From the NCBI RefSeq assembly GCF_019278465.1, contig NZ_CP058983.1:434001-498000 (forward strand): a stretch of 64,000 nucleotides of DNA, given 5' to 3'. The stretch is from Tenacibaculum sp. AHE14PA (GTDB lineage Bacteria; Bacteroidota; Bacteroidia; Flavobacteriales; Flavobacteriaceae). Positions 26,360 through 35,154 of the stretch are shown in pieces. Each line of letters begins with the position of its first letter. The first letter of the stretch is position 1. The notes beneath the pieces were generated by a model, which ran no database searches, was not told where the DNA came from, and worked only from the letters and a program-made list of their open reading frames with translations. Position numbers and translations under genes: made by a program.

Positions 26360-27163
26360 CTAATGAAGATATTTACGGGTATTTTGTCTAATCATTTTTC
26401 TATATGCTACCAATTCTGGAAATTGATAAAAGAAGTTTATTTTTTTGTGTGCAGTTGTTTTTGGTCTTCTAATTTTAGATCTTAAAACAAAGGCAGTCCA
26501 ACTTTCTACAATATCCTCTTCAGGGCTTTCGGCTGCATAATCAGTTAAAAACTCCGAGCGGTTATTATTGTATAAATCATATAGTTTTTCGACACAGTTT
26601 GCTTCTGTAAAGCAATATTCTTTCTGAATTGTATCCCAGCGGGTTAATAAATTACCTTTCCAAAATAAGTTTACAAACTTATTTATATAACTATCCTTGT
26701 ACGCCTCGCCTTCTAGCGTTAAATACAACTCACCCTCTTGTTGTTCTTGTTTTTTTGTTGGTCTTATTTGAGTTTTATTCAGTGTTAATAAATGACCAAA
26801 TTCATGAACCATCGTATAAATAGATTCATGTAATCTTTTTTTATCTCTAGATTTTAAGTTAACATCTTTAACATCTATTTCTAACTGCCATTTATCATTT
26901 CTAGAATTTAAAGAAACCAATGCTCCGGTTTTTTCATCAACACCATCAGTCATTAAAACAATTCTTCTTACAAACCTTGTTGTTAACTCTTGTGGAAAAA
27001 TTCTATAAAACTCTTTCCAATAATCGTTTGCTAAATCATTTTTATTAGACCTGTTTTTTATCAATTCTCCGTTTCGAATTTGCCATACTCCTATCCTTTT
27101 GTCCATTTGAGATTGACAAAGTGATGTGAAAACTAGAAAAAGTATGATAAATTTAAACTTCAT
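26360..27163 (-). CDS. Secreted putative zinc metallopeptidase (HExxH)
   Basis: A 267-residue protein with a signal peptide (MKFKFIILFLVFTSLCQS). The zinc signature HEFGH lies at 120-124 within MVHEFGHLLTL, and about 100 residues further SPEEDIVESW offers a Glu pair resembling the downstream third-ligand motif of gluzincin-type putative zinc metallopeptidases. The C terminus is basic and Tyr-rich. It is the downstream partner of the HMG-CoA lyase gene, 6 bp apart on the same strand, though there is no obvious link in function. Substrate unknown. Confidence 0.82.
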   Translation of the reverse strand: MKFKFIILFLVFTSLCQSQMDKRIGVWQIRNGELIKNRSNKNDLANDYWKEFYRIFPQELTTRFVRRIVLMTDGVDEKTGALVSLNSRNDKWQLEIDVKDVNLKSRDKKRLHESIYTMVHEFGHLLTLNKTQIRPTKKQEQQEGELYLTLEGEAYKDSYINKFVNLFWKGNLLTRWDTIQKEYCFTEANCVEKLYDLYNNNRSEFLTDYAAESPEEDIVESWTAFVLRSKIRRPKTTAHKKINFFYQFPELVAYRKMIRQNTRKYLH

Positions 27164-27169
27164 ATTTTA

Positions 27170-28027
27170 TTAAAAAACTTCAAGTGCCTTGTTGTAAGCA
27201 CTTTCAAAACTCATTGGTTTTATATTTGTTGTTACTTTATTTGCCGTAAAATATGACAATAATTTTTCAGTTGGCATATTACCTGTTAAATCGTCTTTTG
27301 CCATTGGGCAACCTCCATAACCTTTAATTGCACCATCAAAACGATGACATCCTGCTTTAAAAGCTGCATCTACTTTTTCATGCCATTTTGTTGGTGTTGT
27401 ATGTAAATGCGCACCAAATTCTATTTGCGGATAGCTAGGTATTAGGTTCGAAAATAAATAGTCTATATCCTTAGGTGTTGAGCTACCAACAGTGTCTGAT
27501 AATGATAAAATTTTAACGCCTAAATTAGATAGTTTTTCTGTCCATTCTCCAACAATTTCAACACTCCAAGGATCTCCATAAGGATTACCAAAACCCATTG
27601 ATAAATACGCTACAACTTCTTTATTAGTTCTATTTGCTATCGCTAACACTTCTTTTAACGTATCTATAGACTGATCTATTGTTTTATGCGTGTTTCGCAT
27701 TTGAAAGTTTTCTGATATCGAAAAAGGATATCCTAAATAATCTATCTCTTCAAACTGGGAAGCATCATTTGCGCCCCTAACATTCGCTACAATTGCTAAC
27801 AACTTACTTGTTGTTGTTGATAAATCTAATTTTGATAAAACCTCGGCAGTATCTCTCATTTGAGGAATTGCTTTTGGTGATACAAAACTTCCAAAATCTA
27901 TAGTATCAAATCCAACTTTTAAAAGTGAATTGATATATTTTGCCTTTGCTTCTGTAGGAATAAAATGACTTTTAATTCCTTGCATTGCATCTCGCGGACA
28001 TTCTATAATTTTTATACTGTCAATCAT
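27170..28027 (-). CDS. mvaB: Hydroxymethylglutaryl-CoA lyase
   Basis: Last step of leucine degradation: HMG-CoA to acetyl-CoA and acetoacetate. The 285 residues form a DRE-TIM barrel with the N-terminal Arg-Asp pair in ECPRDAMQ (others have VGPRDGLQ), FGSFVSPKAIPQM, the metal-binding HLHTT, and the signature GAIKGYGGCPMAKDD with the catalytic Cys. All catalytic elements are kept; the substitution around the first motif is shared, from memory, by flavobacterial orthologues. It has a -7-like box at 28033-28040. Confidence 0.93.
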   Translation of the reverse strand: MIDSIKIIECPRDAMQGIKSHFIPTEAKAKYINSLLKVGFDTIDFGSFVSPKAIPQMRDTAEVLSKLDLSTTTSKLLAIVANVRGANDASQFEEIDYLGYPFSISENFQMRNTHKTIDQSIDTLKEVLAIANRTNKEVVAYLSMGFGNPYGDPWSVEIVGEWTEKLSNLGVKILSLSDTVGSSTPKDIDYLFSNLIPSYPQIEFGAHLHTTPTKWHEKVDAAFKAGCHRFDGAIKGYGGCPMAKDDLTGNMPTEKLLSYFTANKVTTNIKPMSFESAYNKALEVF

Positions 28028-28032
28028 TATGC

Positions 28033-28040
28033 CAAATATA
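28033..28040 (-). promoter_or_regulatory. Possible -7 box of the HMG-CoA lyase gene
   Basis: TATATTTG on the minus strand matches TAnnTTTG and ends five bases before the start codon, another very short predicted leader. No clear -33 element. Confidence 0.4.
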
Positions 28041-28217
28041 CATATTTTGATTCGGTTTATTAAACCTCATTTTTCTTTAACATATTAAAAATTACAAGAA
28101 ATATATTTTACTCAATTACAGATTATTACTAGTTTTATTGTATGATTTTTAGAATAAAATTTTATTTTTATCAAAATAACTGTCACAATTCAAAAACCAA
28201 ATTGTCTCTAGTATAGA

Positions 28218-28793
28218 GTGATTTCATTGGAGTCTAAAAAAACACATATCAACCAACTAATCGAGCGCTGTAAAAAAAGCGATAGCAATGCACAAATGCA
28301 AGTGTACAATGCCTATTATAAAGCAATGTACAATAGTGCTTATCGTATTTTAAAAGACGAGTTTGAGGCTGAAGATTTAATTCAGGAAGCATTTTTAACT
28401 GCTTTTACTAAATTAAATACTTTTAAAGGTGAAGTTGCTTTTGGGGCTTGGTTAAAAAGAATTGTAGTAAATAAAAGTCTTACTCAATTAAAAAAAAATA
28501 ACCGATACGAAGAAGTTAAGATGGATGTAATTCCTGATTATGAAGTTGAAGAAACGCCAATTAATTATAATTCGTTAGATGTAAAACAGGTAATGGAGAG
28601 TTTACAAAACCTAAAAGAGAATTACCGAATTGTCTTAACTTTAAATTTAATTGAAGGTTATGATTATGAAGAAATCTCTGAAATTTTAAATTATACGAAC
28701 GAAAATGTACGTACCACAATATCGAGAGCAAAAAAGAAATTAAAGCAAGTATTACTCGCTAATACTAATAAAAAACAAGCATATGGAGGATAA
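28218..28793 (+). CDS. ECF RNA polymerase sigma factor
   Basis: A sigma-70 family protein of 191 residues with only regions 2 and 4. Region 2 contains DEFEAEDLIQEAFLTAFTKL and FGAWLKRIVVNKSL; region 4 contains YDYEEISEILNYTNENVRTT, the promoter -35-binding helix. The first start is GTG at 28218; a TTG at 28227 (MESKKTHINQ) is equally possible. Its end overlaps the next gene by 11 bp, and the three genes to 30370 overlap pairwise, so it heads an operon in which the next product is a likely membrane anti-sigma factor. Confidence 0.93.
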   Translation: MISLESKKTHINQLIERCKKSDSNAQMQVYNAYYKAMYNSAYRILKDEFEAEDLIQEAFLTAFTKLNTFKGEVAFGAWLKRIVVNKSLTQLKKNNRYEEVKMDVIPDYEVEETPINYNSLDVKQVMESLQNLKENYRIVLTLNLIEGYDYEEISEILNYTNENVRTTISRAKKKLKQVLLANTNKKQAYGG

Positions 28794-29313
28794 ATTACAT
28801 CAGTTTTTTGATGAGAATGATTTCGATATATTCGAACCTCATTCTGGTCATTCAGATCGTTTTCAAAGAAAAATTGAAGCTCATAAAAAACAACAAAAAC
28901 CACCTATTTTTTGGATTAGCATTGCTGCATCTATCGTACTAATTTTAGGTTTTCATATTGGTAATAGCCAACAACAAAACAGTTACGATCTTGCAGATGT
29001 TTCACCCAAAATGGCAGAAGCACAAAGTTTTTTTGTATCAACAATAAATCAAGAATTAAAAGAACTAGAGCAATATAGAAATATTGAAACTGAAACTATT
29101 ATTGAAGATTCTTTAAATGAAATTGAAGAACTAGAAGACCATTATAAATCACTTGTTAAAGAATTAACTAAAAACGAAAATAAGCGTCAGGTTATTCAAA
29201 AAATGATTGGTAATTATCAACAAAGATTAAATGTATTAGAAAGACTTTTATTACAATTAGAACAACAAAAAAACCCTGCAAAATTAGAACTCATAGATGA
29301 TGAAATCATATAA
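28783..29313 (+). CDS. Probable membrane anti-sigma factor or signalling partner
   Basis: A 176-residue single-pass protein. The N-terminal 39 residues are cytoplasmic and start DKLHQFFDENDFDIFEP; a membrane helix spans about 40-61 (PPIFWISIAASIVLILGF); the rest is an acidic, coiled-coil-like extracytoplasmic region (KELEQYRNIETET, ENKRQVIQKMIG, RLNVLERLLLQLEQQ). It overlaps both neighbours, the sigma gene (11 bp) and the DUF4097 gene (17 bp). No classical zinc anti-sigma motif (HxxxCxxC) is visible. Position and topology support an anti-sigma role; this is inference. Confidence 0.8.
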   Translation: MEDKLHQFFDENDFDIFEPHSGHSDRFQRKIEAHKKQQKPPIFWISIAASIVLILGFHIGNSQQQNSYDLADVSPKMAEAQSFFVSTINQELKELEQYRNIETETIIEDSLNEIEELEDHYKSLVKELTKNENKRQVIQKMIGNYQQRLNVLERLLLQLEQQKNPAKLELIDDEII

Positions 29314-30370
29314 ACTTATATTCCTTTTTATTCTTTTACCAATTATAATGTTGGCTAATGATAAAAAACACGAAAAAAGTAAAACGATAAGTAAAGATTT
29401 TATCGTTAATAAAAATGCAACCCTATATATTAATAACAAATACGGTAATATAAACGTAGTAACTTGGGATGAAAATCGTATTGAAATTGAGGTTAAAATA
29501 ACTGTAAAAGGAAACGATTTAAGTAGTGTTGACAAAAAACTTAATTCGATAAACGTTCTTTTCGAAGCTTCTAAAGATTTAGTGGAAGCTAGGACTAAGA
29601 TAGAAACGATTAAATCTAATTGGTTATGGGGAAATAATGATAATATTAACTATAAAATTAATTATTTTATAAAAATGCCCATTACCAATAATGCCGATTT
29701 AAATAATAAATATGGTGCTATAGAATTAGATAAACTTAAAGGGAAGGCTAATTTAAATTGTGATTACGGAAACATAAATGTAGATCAGTTATTGAATGAT
29801 TCGAATACTATTAATCTTGATTATTGTGGTAGTTCTGAAATTAACTTCATAAAGTCTGGGAGTATCAATATTGATTATTCTAAACTAAAAATAGATAAAT
29901 CTGAAACGTTAAATGTGAATGCTGATTATTCTACTGTTAAAATAGGAAATACTGAGAATTTAAACTTTAATAGCGATTATGGTAGTATTTCTGTAAATGA
30001 TGTTAAAAATATTTCTGGTAGTTCTGATTACGCCGGAATATCAATCGGAACATTAAGAAAAAAACTTAAAATTAATACAGAATTTGGAGGTATTAAAGTA
30101 GAAAACATCATGAAAGGCTTTGAAGAAATTATAATAGATGGTAGCTACGCTGGTATTAAACTAGGTACTAGCAACGATAATAATTTTAACTTCACTATTG
30201 ATTTAGATTATGCAGGTTTTAATTACCCTGAAAGCAAGGTTGAGTTATATAAAAGTATCAAAAAACATACATCAAAATATTACGAAGGTGTTTATGGGAA
30301 CGATAATTCTAAATCAACCATTATTATAAAATCTAAATATGGAGGAGTTTCTTTAAAAACTAAAGACTAG
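29297..30370 (+). CDS. Secreted DUF4097-like repeat protein
   Basis: A 357-residue exported protein with a signal sequence (LIFLFILLPIIMLA). The mature chain has repeated short beta strands with the recurring elements NKYGNINV, DYGNINV, DYSTVKIG, DYGSISV and DYAGISIG, consistent with a right-handed beta-helix of the DUF4097/DUF2807 type. It is the last gene of the sigma factor operon; its 3' end overlaps the convergent YhhN-like gene by 11 bp. Suggested role: envelope-associated adhesin or structural protein whose expression is tied to the sigma factor, inferred from context. Confidence 0.85.
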   Translation: MMKSYKLIFLFILLPIIMLANDKKHEKSKTISKDFIVNKNATLYINNKYGNINVVTWDENRIEIEVKITVKGNDLSSVDKKLNSINVLFEASKDLVEARTKIETIKSNWLWGNNDNINYKINYFIKMPITNNADLNNKYGAIELDKLKGKANLNCDYGNINVDQLLNDSNTINLDYCGSSEINFIKSGSINIDYSKLKIDKSETLNVNADYSTVKIGNTENLNFNSDYGSISVNDVKNISGSSDYAGISIGTLRKKLKINTEFGGIKVENIMKGFEEIIIDGSYAGIKLGTSNDNNFNFTIDLDYAGFNYPESKVELYKSIKKHTSKYYEGVYGNDNSKSTIIIKSKYGGVSLKTKD

Positions 30371-31016
30371 ATTTTTTATCTATCATTGATAAACAAATTA
30401 AATATCTTGCTATGTAATACATTATAGTGTAAACTATTACAAGAAGAATATGGTAATCTAAAAATTTATTAAAAGCTATTAAAATATCAGCAATGACAAT
30501 TAGTAAAATACCAAATAAAAAGAACATATTCTTTTTATTCATTGCCTTTAAGTAATTAAAAAAAGACAGTCCTATCATTATTGCAGAAGTTATTCCCATT
30601 AAAAAAAAAGGCAATGATATTTCTTGAATATAAGGTTTTAACAAAACAAAAATCGTTATAAATAAAAGCAAACTTGGTATTAAATATGTTAATAAAATTT
30701 TAACCGAAGTATTAAACAATGCTTTTCTTGCAAGAATTATATATAAGAATCTATTTATTAATAATAATAAAATTCCAAACATCATAAAATCATCATCGAA
30801 GATTAAAAATGCATCAGAAGCAATAGAATTCATTAATATGAATACATAAAAATAATTTATTTTTTTAGAAGAGCTTAAATATAAAAATGACAAAAACATC
30901 AACGAAAAAACCTTGATAACCATCTCTGTAATTGATTTATCTGTATCAATAAAAAATAAAGATAGCAAACATGCTGAAAAATAAACTAAGCTGTATGCTT
31001 TAAAACTTCTTGACAT
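30360..31016 (-). CDS. YhhN-family membrane protein (lysoplasmalogenase-like)
   Basis: A 218-residue polytopic protein with about seven or eight hydrophobic helices and few charged residues. Segments SDAFLIFDDDF and GILLIVIADILIAFNKF match the conserved acidic positions of the YhhN/TMEM86 family, whose characterised members hydrolyse the vinyl-ether bond of lysoplasmalogens. The catalytic assignment is from family knowledge and is tentative. It is convergent with the DUF4097 gene (11-bp overlap) and starts about 50 bp before the head-GIN gene on the opposite strand. Confidence 0.75.
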   Translation of the reverse strand: MSRSFKAYSLVYFSACLLSLFFIDTDKSITEMVIKVFSLMFLSFLYLSSSKKINYFYVFILMNSIASDAFLIFDDDFMMFGILLLLINRFLYIILARKALFNTSVKILLTYLIPSLLLFITIFVLLKPYIQEISLPFFLMGITSAIMIGLSFFNYLKAMNKKNMFFLFGILLIVIADILIAFNKFLDYHILLVIVYTIMYYIARYLICLSMIDKKSSL

Positions 31017-31066
31017 ATTTTTATAAAAACTTAAAAGTAACTAATTATAACTCAAAAAACAATAAA

Positions 31067-31795
31067 ATGAAAAAACAACTTTTTACAATTATTATAGTCT
31101 TATTATCAGTATCTATCAATGCACAAAGTTGGTGGAGTTCTAAAAAAGTTAAAGGAAATGGAAACGTTATCACAAAAACCAGAACAATCAAAAACTTTGA
31201 CAAAGTAAGTATTGGTGGCTCTTTTGATGTAAATTTAGTCGACGGAACTCAAGGGAAAATAACGCTAGAAGGAGAAGAAAATATATTACCATACATTGAA
31301 ACAATGGTAAAAAATGGTAAATTAAGTGTTCAATTTAAAGAAAACACAAATATTAAAACCACTGAACGATTAGTTGTAACAATTCCTTTTGAAAGCATTC
31401 ACGCTGTTTCACTGGGCGGTTCTGGTAATATAAACGTCAAAAAACGTATAAAATCAGATGAAGCATCATTTAACATTGGTGGTTCTGGTAATATTACGGC
31501 TAATGTTGATGCCAATACCGTAAAAACATCAATTGGTGGCTCTGGTAATATTAAATTAAAAGGAAATACTGATAACTTTAAATGCTCTATCGCTGGATCA
31601 GGAAGTGTAAATGCTTATGAATTAGATACAAATAGTTTAAAAGCAAGCATTGCCGGATCTGGAAGTGTACAAACCACCGTTTCTTCTAAAATAAAAGCAA
31701 GCATTGTTGGCTCTGGAAGTGTTTATTATAAAGGAAATCCTAAAAACATTGATACAAGTTCAATTGGTTCTGGTGATGTAATTGATAAAAACTAA
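31067..31795 (+). CDS. Secreted head-GIN (DUF2807) repeat protein
   Basis: A 242-residue exported protein. The start is set at the ATG 31067 (MKKQLFTIIIVLLSVSINA, a standard signal peptide); a longer frame to 31010 adds polar residues before the signal. It has the head-GIN opening NFDKVSIGGSFDVNLVDG, then repeats of the form GGSGNI / AGSGSV at about six positions, a beta-helix signature. It is followed by a strong bidirectional terminator. Together with the DUF4097 protein 700 bp upstream it makes two related envelope beta-helix proteins near the sigma factor. Function not known. Confidence 0.88.
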   Translation: MKKQLFTIIIVLLSVSINAQSWWSSKKVKGNGNVITKTRTIKNFDKVSIGGSFDVNLVDGTQGKITLEGEENILPYIETMVKNGKLSVQFKENTNIKTTERLVVTIPFESIHAVSLGGSGNINVKKRIKSDEASFNIGGSGNITANVDANTVKTSIGGSGNIKLKGNTDNFKCSIAGSGSVNAYELDTNSLKASIAGSGSVQTTVSSKIKASIVGSGSVYYKGNPKNIDTSSIGSGDVIDKN

Positions 31796-31815
31796 TCTGT
31801 AATTTATTTATAAAA

Positions 31816-31846
31816 AAAACCGCAAAGCATGCAGCTTTGCGGTTTT
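31816..31846. terminator. Bidirectional terminator between the head-GIN gene and valS
   Basis: A 13-bp perfect stem (31816-31828, arm AAAACCGCAAAGC, with 31834-31846), loop ATGCA, flanked by A tract on the left and T tract on the right, so it can end both the rightward head-GIN transcript and the leftward valS transcript. Confidence 0.93.
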
Positions 31847-31867
31847 TTATTTTTTACTAAATATGTT

Positions 31868-34507
31868 TTAACTTAAACTAGCTAAACTCGCTTTAATCGT
31901 TTTTATTTTTGCCAATGAATCAGCTTCTTTTTTTCGTTCGATAACAATTACTTGCTCTGGTGCATTGCTCACAAAACGCTCATTAGATAATTTTTTCTGA
32001 ACTCCAAATAAAAATCCTTCAGCTCTTTTTAACTCAGCTTTTAACTTAATTATCTCAGCTTCTACATCGATATTCTCTAAAGATATCGGTACAAAATACT
32101 CGTTCGATTTTACTCTAAACGAAGCAGCTCCTTCAACCTTATCTGTTACATAATTAATTATAGAAGCGTTTGTTAACTTCTGTATTATTGCATCAAAATC
32201 AGTAGTATATTTTTCATTATTTACAACCGATAATTCCACTGCTTCTTTAAACGAAATATTTTTATCTTTTCTTATCGTTCTAATTCCCGAAATAATTTCT
32301 GTTGCAAAATCAAAATTATCAACTAAATCGTCATTTACAGTTTCTAACTTCGGATATAAAGCGATTACTAAAGCCTCTTCTGGAGTTCTTTCAGTAATAT
32401 GTTGCCAAATTTCTTCTGTTAAGAATGGCATAAACGGATGTAATATTTTTAAGTTATTTTCTAAAACTTCTATTACCTCTGCATATGTTTTAGCATCAAT
32501 TGGTTGCTGATAACCTGGCTTTACAATTTCTAATAACCACGAAGAAAAATCATCTGTAATTAGTTTATAAATAGCCATTAATGCGTCCGATAAACGGTAT
32601 TTAGAAAAATGATCTTCTATTTCTACTAATGCTTTTTGAAACTTAGCTTCGTACCATTCTAAACCTATCTTAGCTGTTTCTGGTTGCGCTAAACTAGCAT
32701 CTATTTCCCAACCTTTTATCAAACGGAAAGTATTCCAAATTTTATTAGAAAACCCTTTTCCTTGCTGACATAAGTCTTCATCAAACATTAAATCGTTACC
32801 TGCAGCAGAGCTTAATAATAAACCAACTCTTACTCCGTCTGCTCCGTACTCATCTATAAGTTTTAAAGCATCAGGTGAATTACCTAATGATTTAGACATT
32901 TTACGACGTTGTTTATCTCGCACTAATCCTGTTAAATAAACATTCTCAAACGGACGTTCATCTTTATATTCGTAACCTGCAACAATCATACGTGCAACCC
33001 AAAAGAATAAAATATCTGGTCCGGTAACTAAATCGTTTGTTGGATAGTAATATTTAATCTCTTCGTTCTCTGGATTATTAATCCCGTCAAAAACACTCAT
33101 TGGCCATAACCAAGAAGAAAACCAAGTATCTAAAGCATCTTCATCTTGTCTTAAGTCAGATGCTGACAGCGAAGTATTCTTAGTTCTGTCTTGTGCTAAT
33201 TTCACAGCTTCTTCAATAGTTGTTGCAACTACAAAATCTTCTTTTCCGTCACCATAGAAATAAGCAGGAATTTGCTGTCCCCACCATAATTGACGTGAAA
33301 TATTCCAATCACGCACATTTTCCATCCAATGACGGTAAGTATTTTCGAATTTCTTCGGATATAAAGTAACCTCACTATCTTCTCCTAAAACAGCTTCAAT
33401 AGCAGGTTTTGCTAAATCTTCCATCTTTAAAAACCATTGATCCGATAATCTTGGTTCAATAACAGCTTTTGTTCTTTCTGATGTTCCTACTTTATTGGTA
33501 TGAACTTCAGTTTTCACTAAGATCCCTTTTTCTTCTAATTCTTTTACAATAGCTGTACGCGCTACAAAACGATCTTGTCCTTTATAATGTAATCCGAAAG
33601 AATTTAAAGAAGCATCATCATTAAAAATATCAATTACTTCTAATTTATGCTTATCTCCAAGAACTTTATCATTTTCGTCATGTGCAGGCGTAACTTTTAA
33701 ACAACCTGTACCGAACTCAACATCTACATATTCATCTTCAATAATCGGAATTACTCTTCCGCAAAGCGGAACAATTGCTTTTTTACATTTTAAATGTGTA
33801 AAACGCTCATCGTTTGGATTGATACAAATAGCGGTGTCTCCAAAAATAGTTTCCGGACGCGTTGTTGCAATCGTTAATTTATCTTCAGATCCTTCTATTT
33901 GATATTCTAAATAATAAAGGTTTCCTTGTTTTTCTATATGAATAACTTCTTCGTCAGAAAGTGTTGTTTTAGCCTCAGGATCCCAATTTACCATTCTATA
34001 ACCACGGTAAATTAATCCTTTATTGTATAAATCAACAAAAACTTTAATAACAGATTCAGACAACGCCGGATCCATTGTAAAAGCAGTTCGTTCCCAATCA
34101 CAAGATGCTCCTAATTTTTTTAATTGATCAAGAATAATTCCTCCATATTCATTTTTCCATTCCCAAGCATGCGCTAAAAACTCTTCACGAGTTAAATCAT
34201 TTTTATCAATTCCTTGCTCTTTTAACTTACCAACAACCTTTGCTTCGGTAGCAATAGATGCGTGGTCTGTACCAGGAACCCAACAAGCATTTTTACCTTG
34301 TAAACGTGCACGACGAATTAACACATCTTGAATTGTATTGTTCAACATATGCCCCATGTGCAACACTCCTGTAACGTTTGGCGGCGGAATTACAATTGTA
34401 TATGGCTCTCTATCATCTACTTCAGAATGAAAGTAATTATGCTTCATCCAGTAGTCATACCACTTCCCTTCTACTTCTTTAGAATTATATTTTGATGGAA
34501 TATTCAT
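31868..34507 (-). CDS. valS: Valyl-tRNA synthetase
   Basis: Class Ia synthetase charging tRNA-Val. The 879 residues contain the HMGH signature (HMGHM at 50-54, within [14 protein letters not shown]), the editing CP1 domain ([13 protein letters not shown] and [15 protein letters not shown] in the rejoining part), the KMSKS loop ([13 protein letters not shown]) and an anticodon-binding domain. The final part has a coiled-coil tail ([17 protein letters not shown]), characteristic of ValRS. A possible promoter box lies at 34572-34579. Confidence 0.97.
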   Translation of the reverse strand: MNIPSKYNSKEVEGKWYDYWMKHNYFHSEVDDREPYTIVIPPPNVTGVLHMGHMLNNTIQDVLIRRARLQGKNACWVPGTDHASIATEAKVVGKLKEQGIDKNDLTREEFLAHAWEWKNEYGGIILDQLKKLGASCDWERTAFTMDPALSESVIKVFVDLYNKGLIYRGYRMVNWDPEAKTTLSDEEVIHIEKQGNLYYLEYQIEGSEDKLTIATTRPETIFGDTAICINPNDERFTHLKCKKAIVPLCGRVIPIIEDEYVDVEFGTGCLKVTPAHDENDKVLGDKHKLEVIDIFNDDASLNSFGLHYKGQDRFVARTAIVKELEEKGILVKTEVHTNKVGTSERTKAVIEPRLSDQWFLKMEDLAKPAIEAVLGEDSEVTLYPKKFENTYRHWMENVRDWNISRQLWWGQQIPAYFYGDGKEDFVVATTIEEAVKLAQDRTKNTSLSASDLRQDEDALDTWFSSWLWPMSVFDGINNPENEEIKYYYPTNDLVTGPDILFFWVARMIVAGYEYKDERPFENVYLTGLVRDKQRRKMSKSLGNSPDALKLIDEYGADGVRVGLLLSSAAGNDLMFDEDLCQQGKGFSNKIWNTFRLIKGWEIDASLAQPETAKIGLEWYEAKFQKALVEIEDHFSKYRLSDALMAIYKLITDDFSSWLLEIVKPGYQQPIDAKTYAEVIEVLENNLKILHPFMPFLTEEIWQHITERTPEEALVIALYPKLETVNDDLVDNFDFATEIISGIRTIRKDKNISFKEAVELSVVNNEKYTTDFDAIIQKLTNASIINYVTDKVEGAASFRVKSNEYFVPISLENIDVEAEIIKLKAELKRAEGFLFGVQKKLSNERFVSNAPEQVIVIERKKEADSLAKIKTIKASLASLS

Positions 34508-34571
34508 CTGTTTTTTATATCTTTATAACCAAATTAGTAAGCTTTGTGCTTTTTTGGCATTATTTTTGAAA

Positions 34572-34579
34572 TTCAATTA
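34572..34579 (-). promoter_or_regulatory. Possible -7 box of valS
   Basis: TATTTTTG on the minus strand matches TAnnTTTG, 64 bases before the valS start. No T-box-like structure was recognised in the leader. Confidence 0.35.
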
Positions 34580-34650
34580 AGCAAAAATACAACTATCTCT
34601 GAGGTACAGAAAATAAGATGTAGATTTTTTTAAAACTAAAAAAATAACCC

Positions 34651-34658
34651 TAAATTTG
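34651..34658 (+). promoter_or_regulatory. Possible -7 box of the DUF1573 gene
   Basis: TAAATTTG matches TAnnTTTG, 36 bases before the ATG at 34695. Confidence 0.4.
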
Positions 34659-34694
34659 TGGTGCTTTTAAGCCCCTAAATTAAATTTATCAATT

Positions 34695-35102
34695 ATGAAA
34701 ACAATTTTATCAATTATTGCTGTTTGTTTTATCACATTAACAGTAAGCGCTCAAGAATTTAAATTTGAAACTGAAACTATAGACTACGGTAAAGTAGGTC
34801 TTGGTTCTGAAGGAACACGTACTTTTGAGTTTACGAACGTAGGTGATGCTCCTTTAATTATTAAAGATATTAAGTCTACTTGTGGATGTACTGTTCCTAA
34901 AAAACCTGAAGCACCAATTATGCCAGGACAAAAAGGACAAATTGAAGTTTCTTATGACACTAAAAGAGCAGGTGGTTTTTCTAAAGCTATTACTGTAATC
35001 TCTAATGCTAAGAAATCAAGAACAATGCTTAAAATTAAGGGGTTTATTTCTAAAGATGTAGTTCCTGTAAAAACAAAGACAATAATGAGTGATATTGAAT
35101 AA
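34695..35102 (+). CDS. Secreted DUF1573 protein
   Basis: A 135-residue exported protein with a signal peptide (MKTILSIIAVCFITLTVSAQ). The remainder is a single immunoglobulin-like domain of DUF1573: EFTNVGDAPLIIKDIKSTCG with the Cys-Gly-Cys centre, VPKKPEAPIMPGQKG and RAGGFSKAITVISNA. The CGC motif could bind metal or form a disulfide. These proteins are common in Bacteroidota envelopes without a known biochemical role. It is followed by a strong bidirectional terminator. Confidence 0.92.
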   Translation: MKTILSIIAVCFITLTVSAQEFKFETETIDYGKVGLGSEGTRTFEFTNVGDAPLIIKDIKSTCGCTVPKKPEAPIMPGQKGQIEVSYDTKRAGGFSKAITVISNAKKSRTMLKIKGFISKDVVPVKTKTIMSDIE

Positions 35103-35120
35103 ACTATCCTTTTAAATATA

Positions 35121-35154
35121 AAAAAAGCGTCAATTTAAAAATTGACGCTTTTTT
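35121..35154. terminator. Bidirectional terminator between the DUF1573 and retropepsin genes
   Basis: A 14-bp perfect stem (35121-35134, arm AAAAAAGCGTCAAT, with 35141-35154) and an A/T-rich loop. Its right arm touches the stop codon of the leftward gene at 35154. Confidence 0.9.

Noticed and set aside
31440..31790. Tandem DNA repeats in the head-GIN gene
   Set aside because: They encode repeated GSGN/GSGS beta-helix turns in frame, so they are a protein feature, not a separate DNA element.
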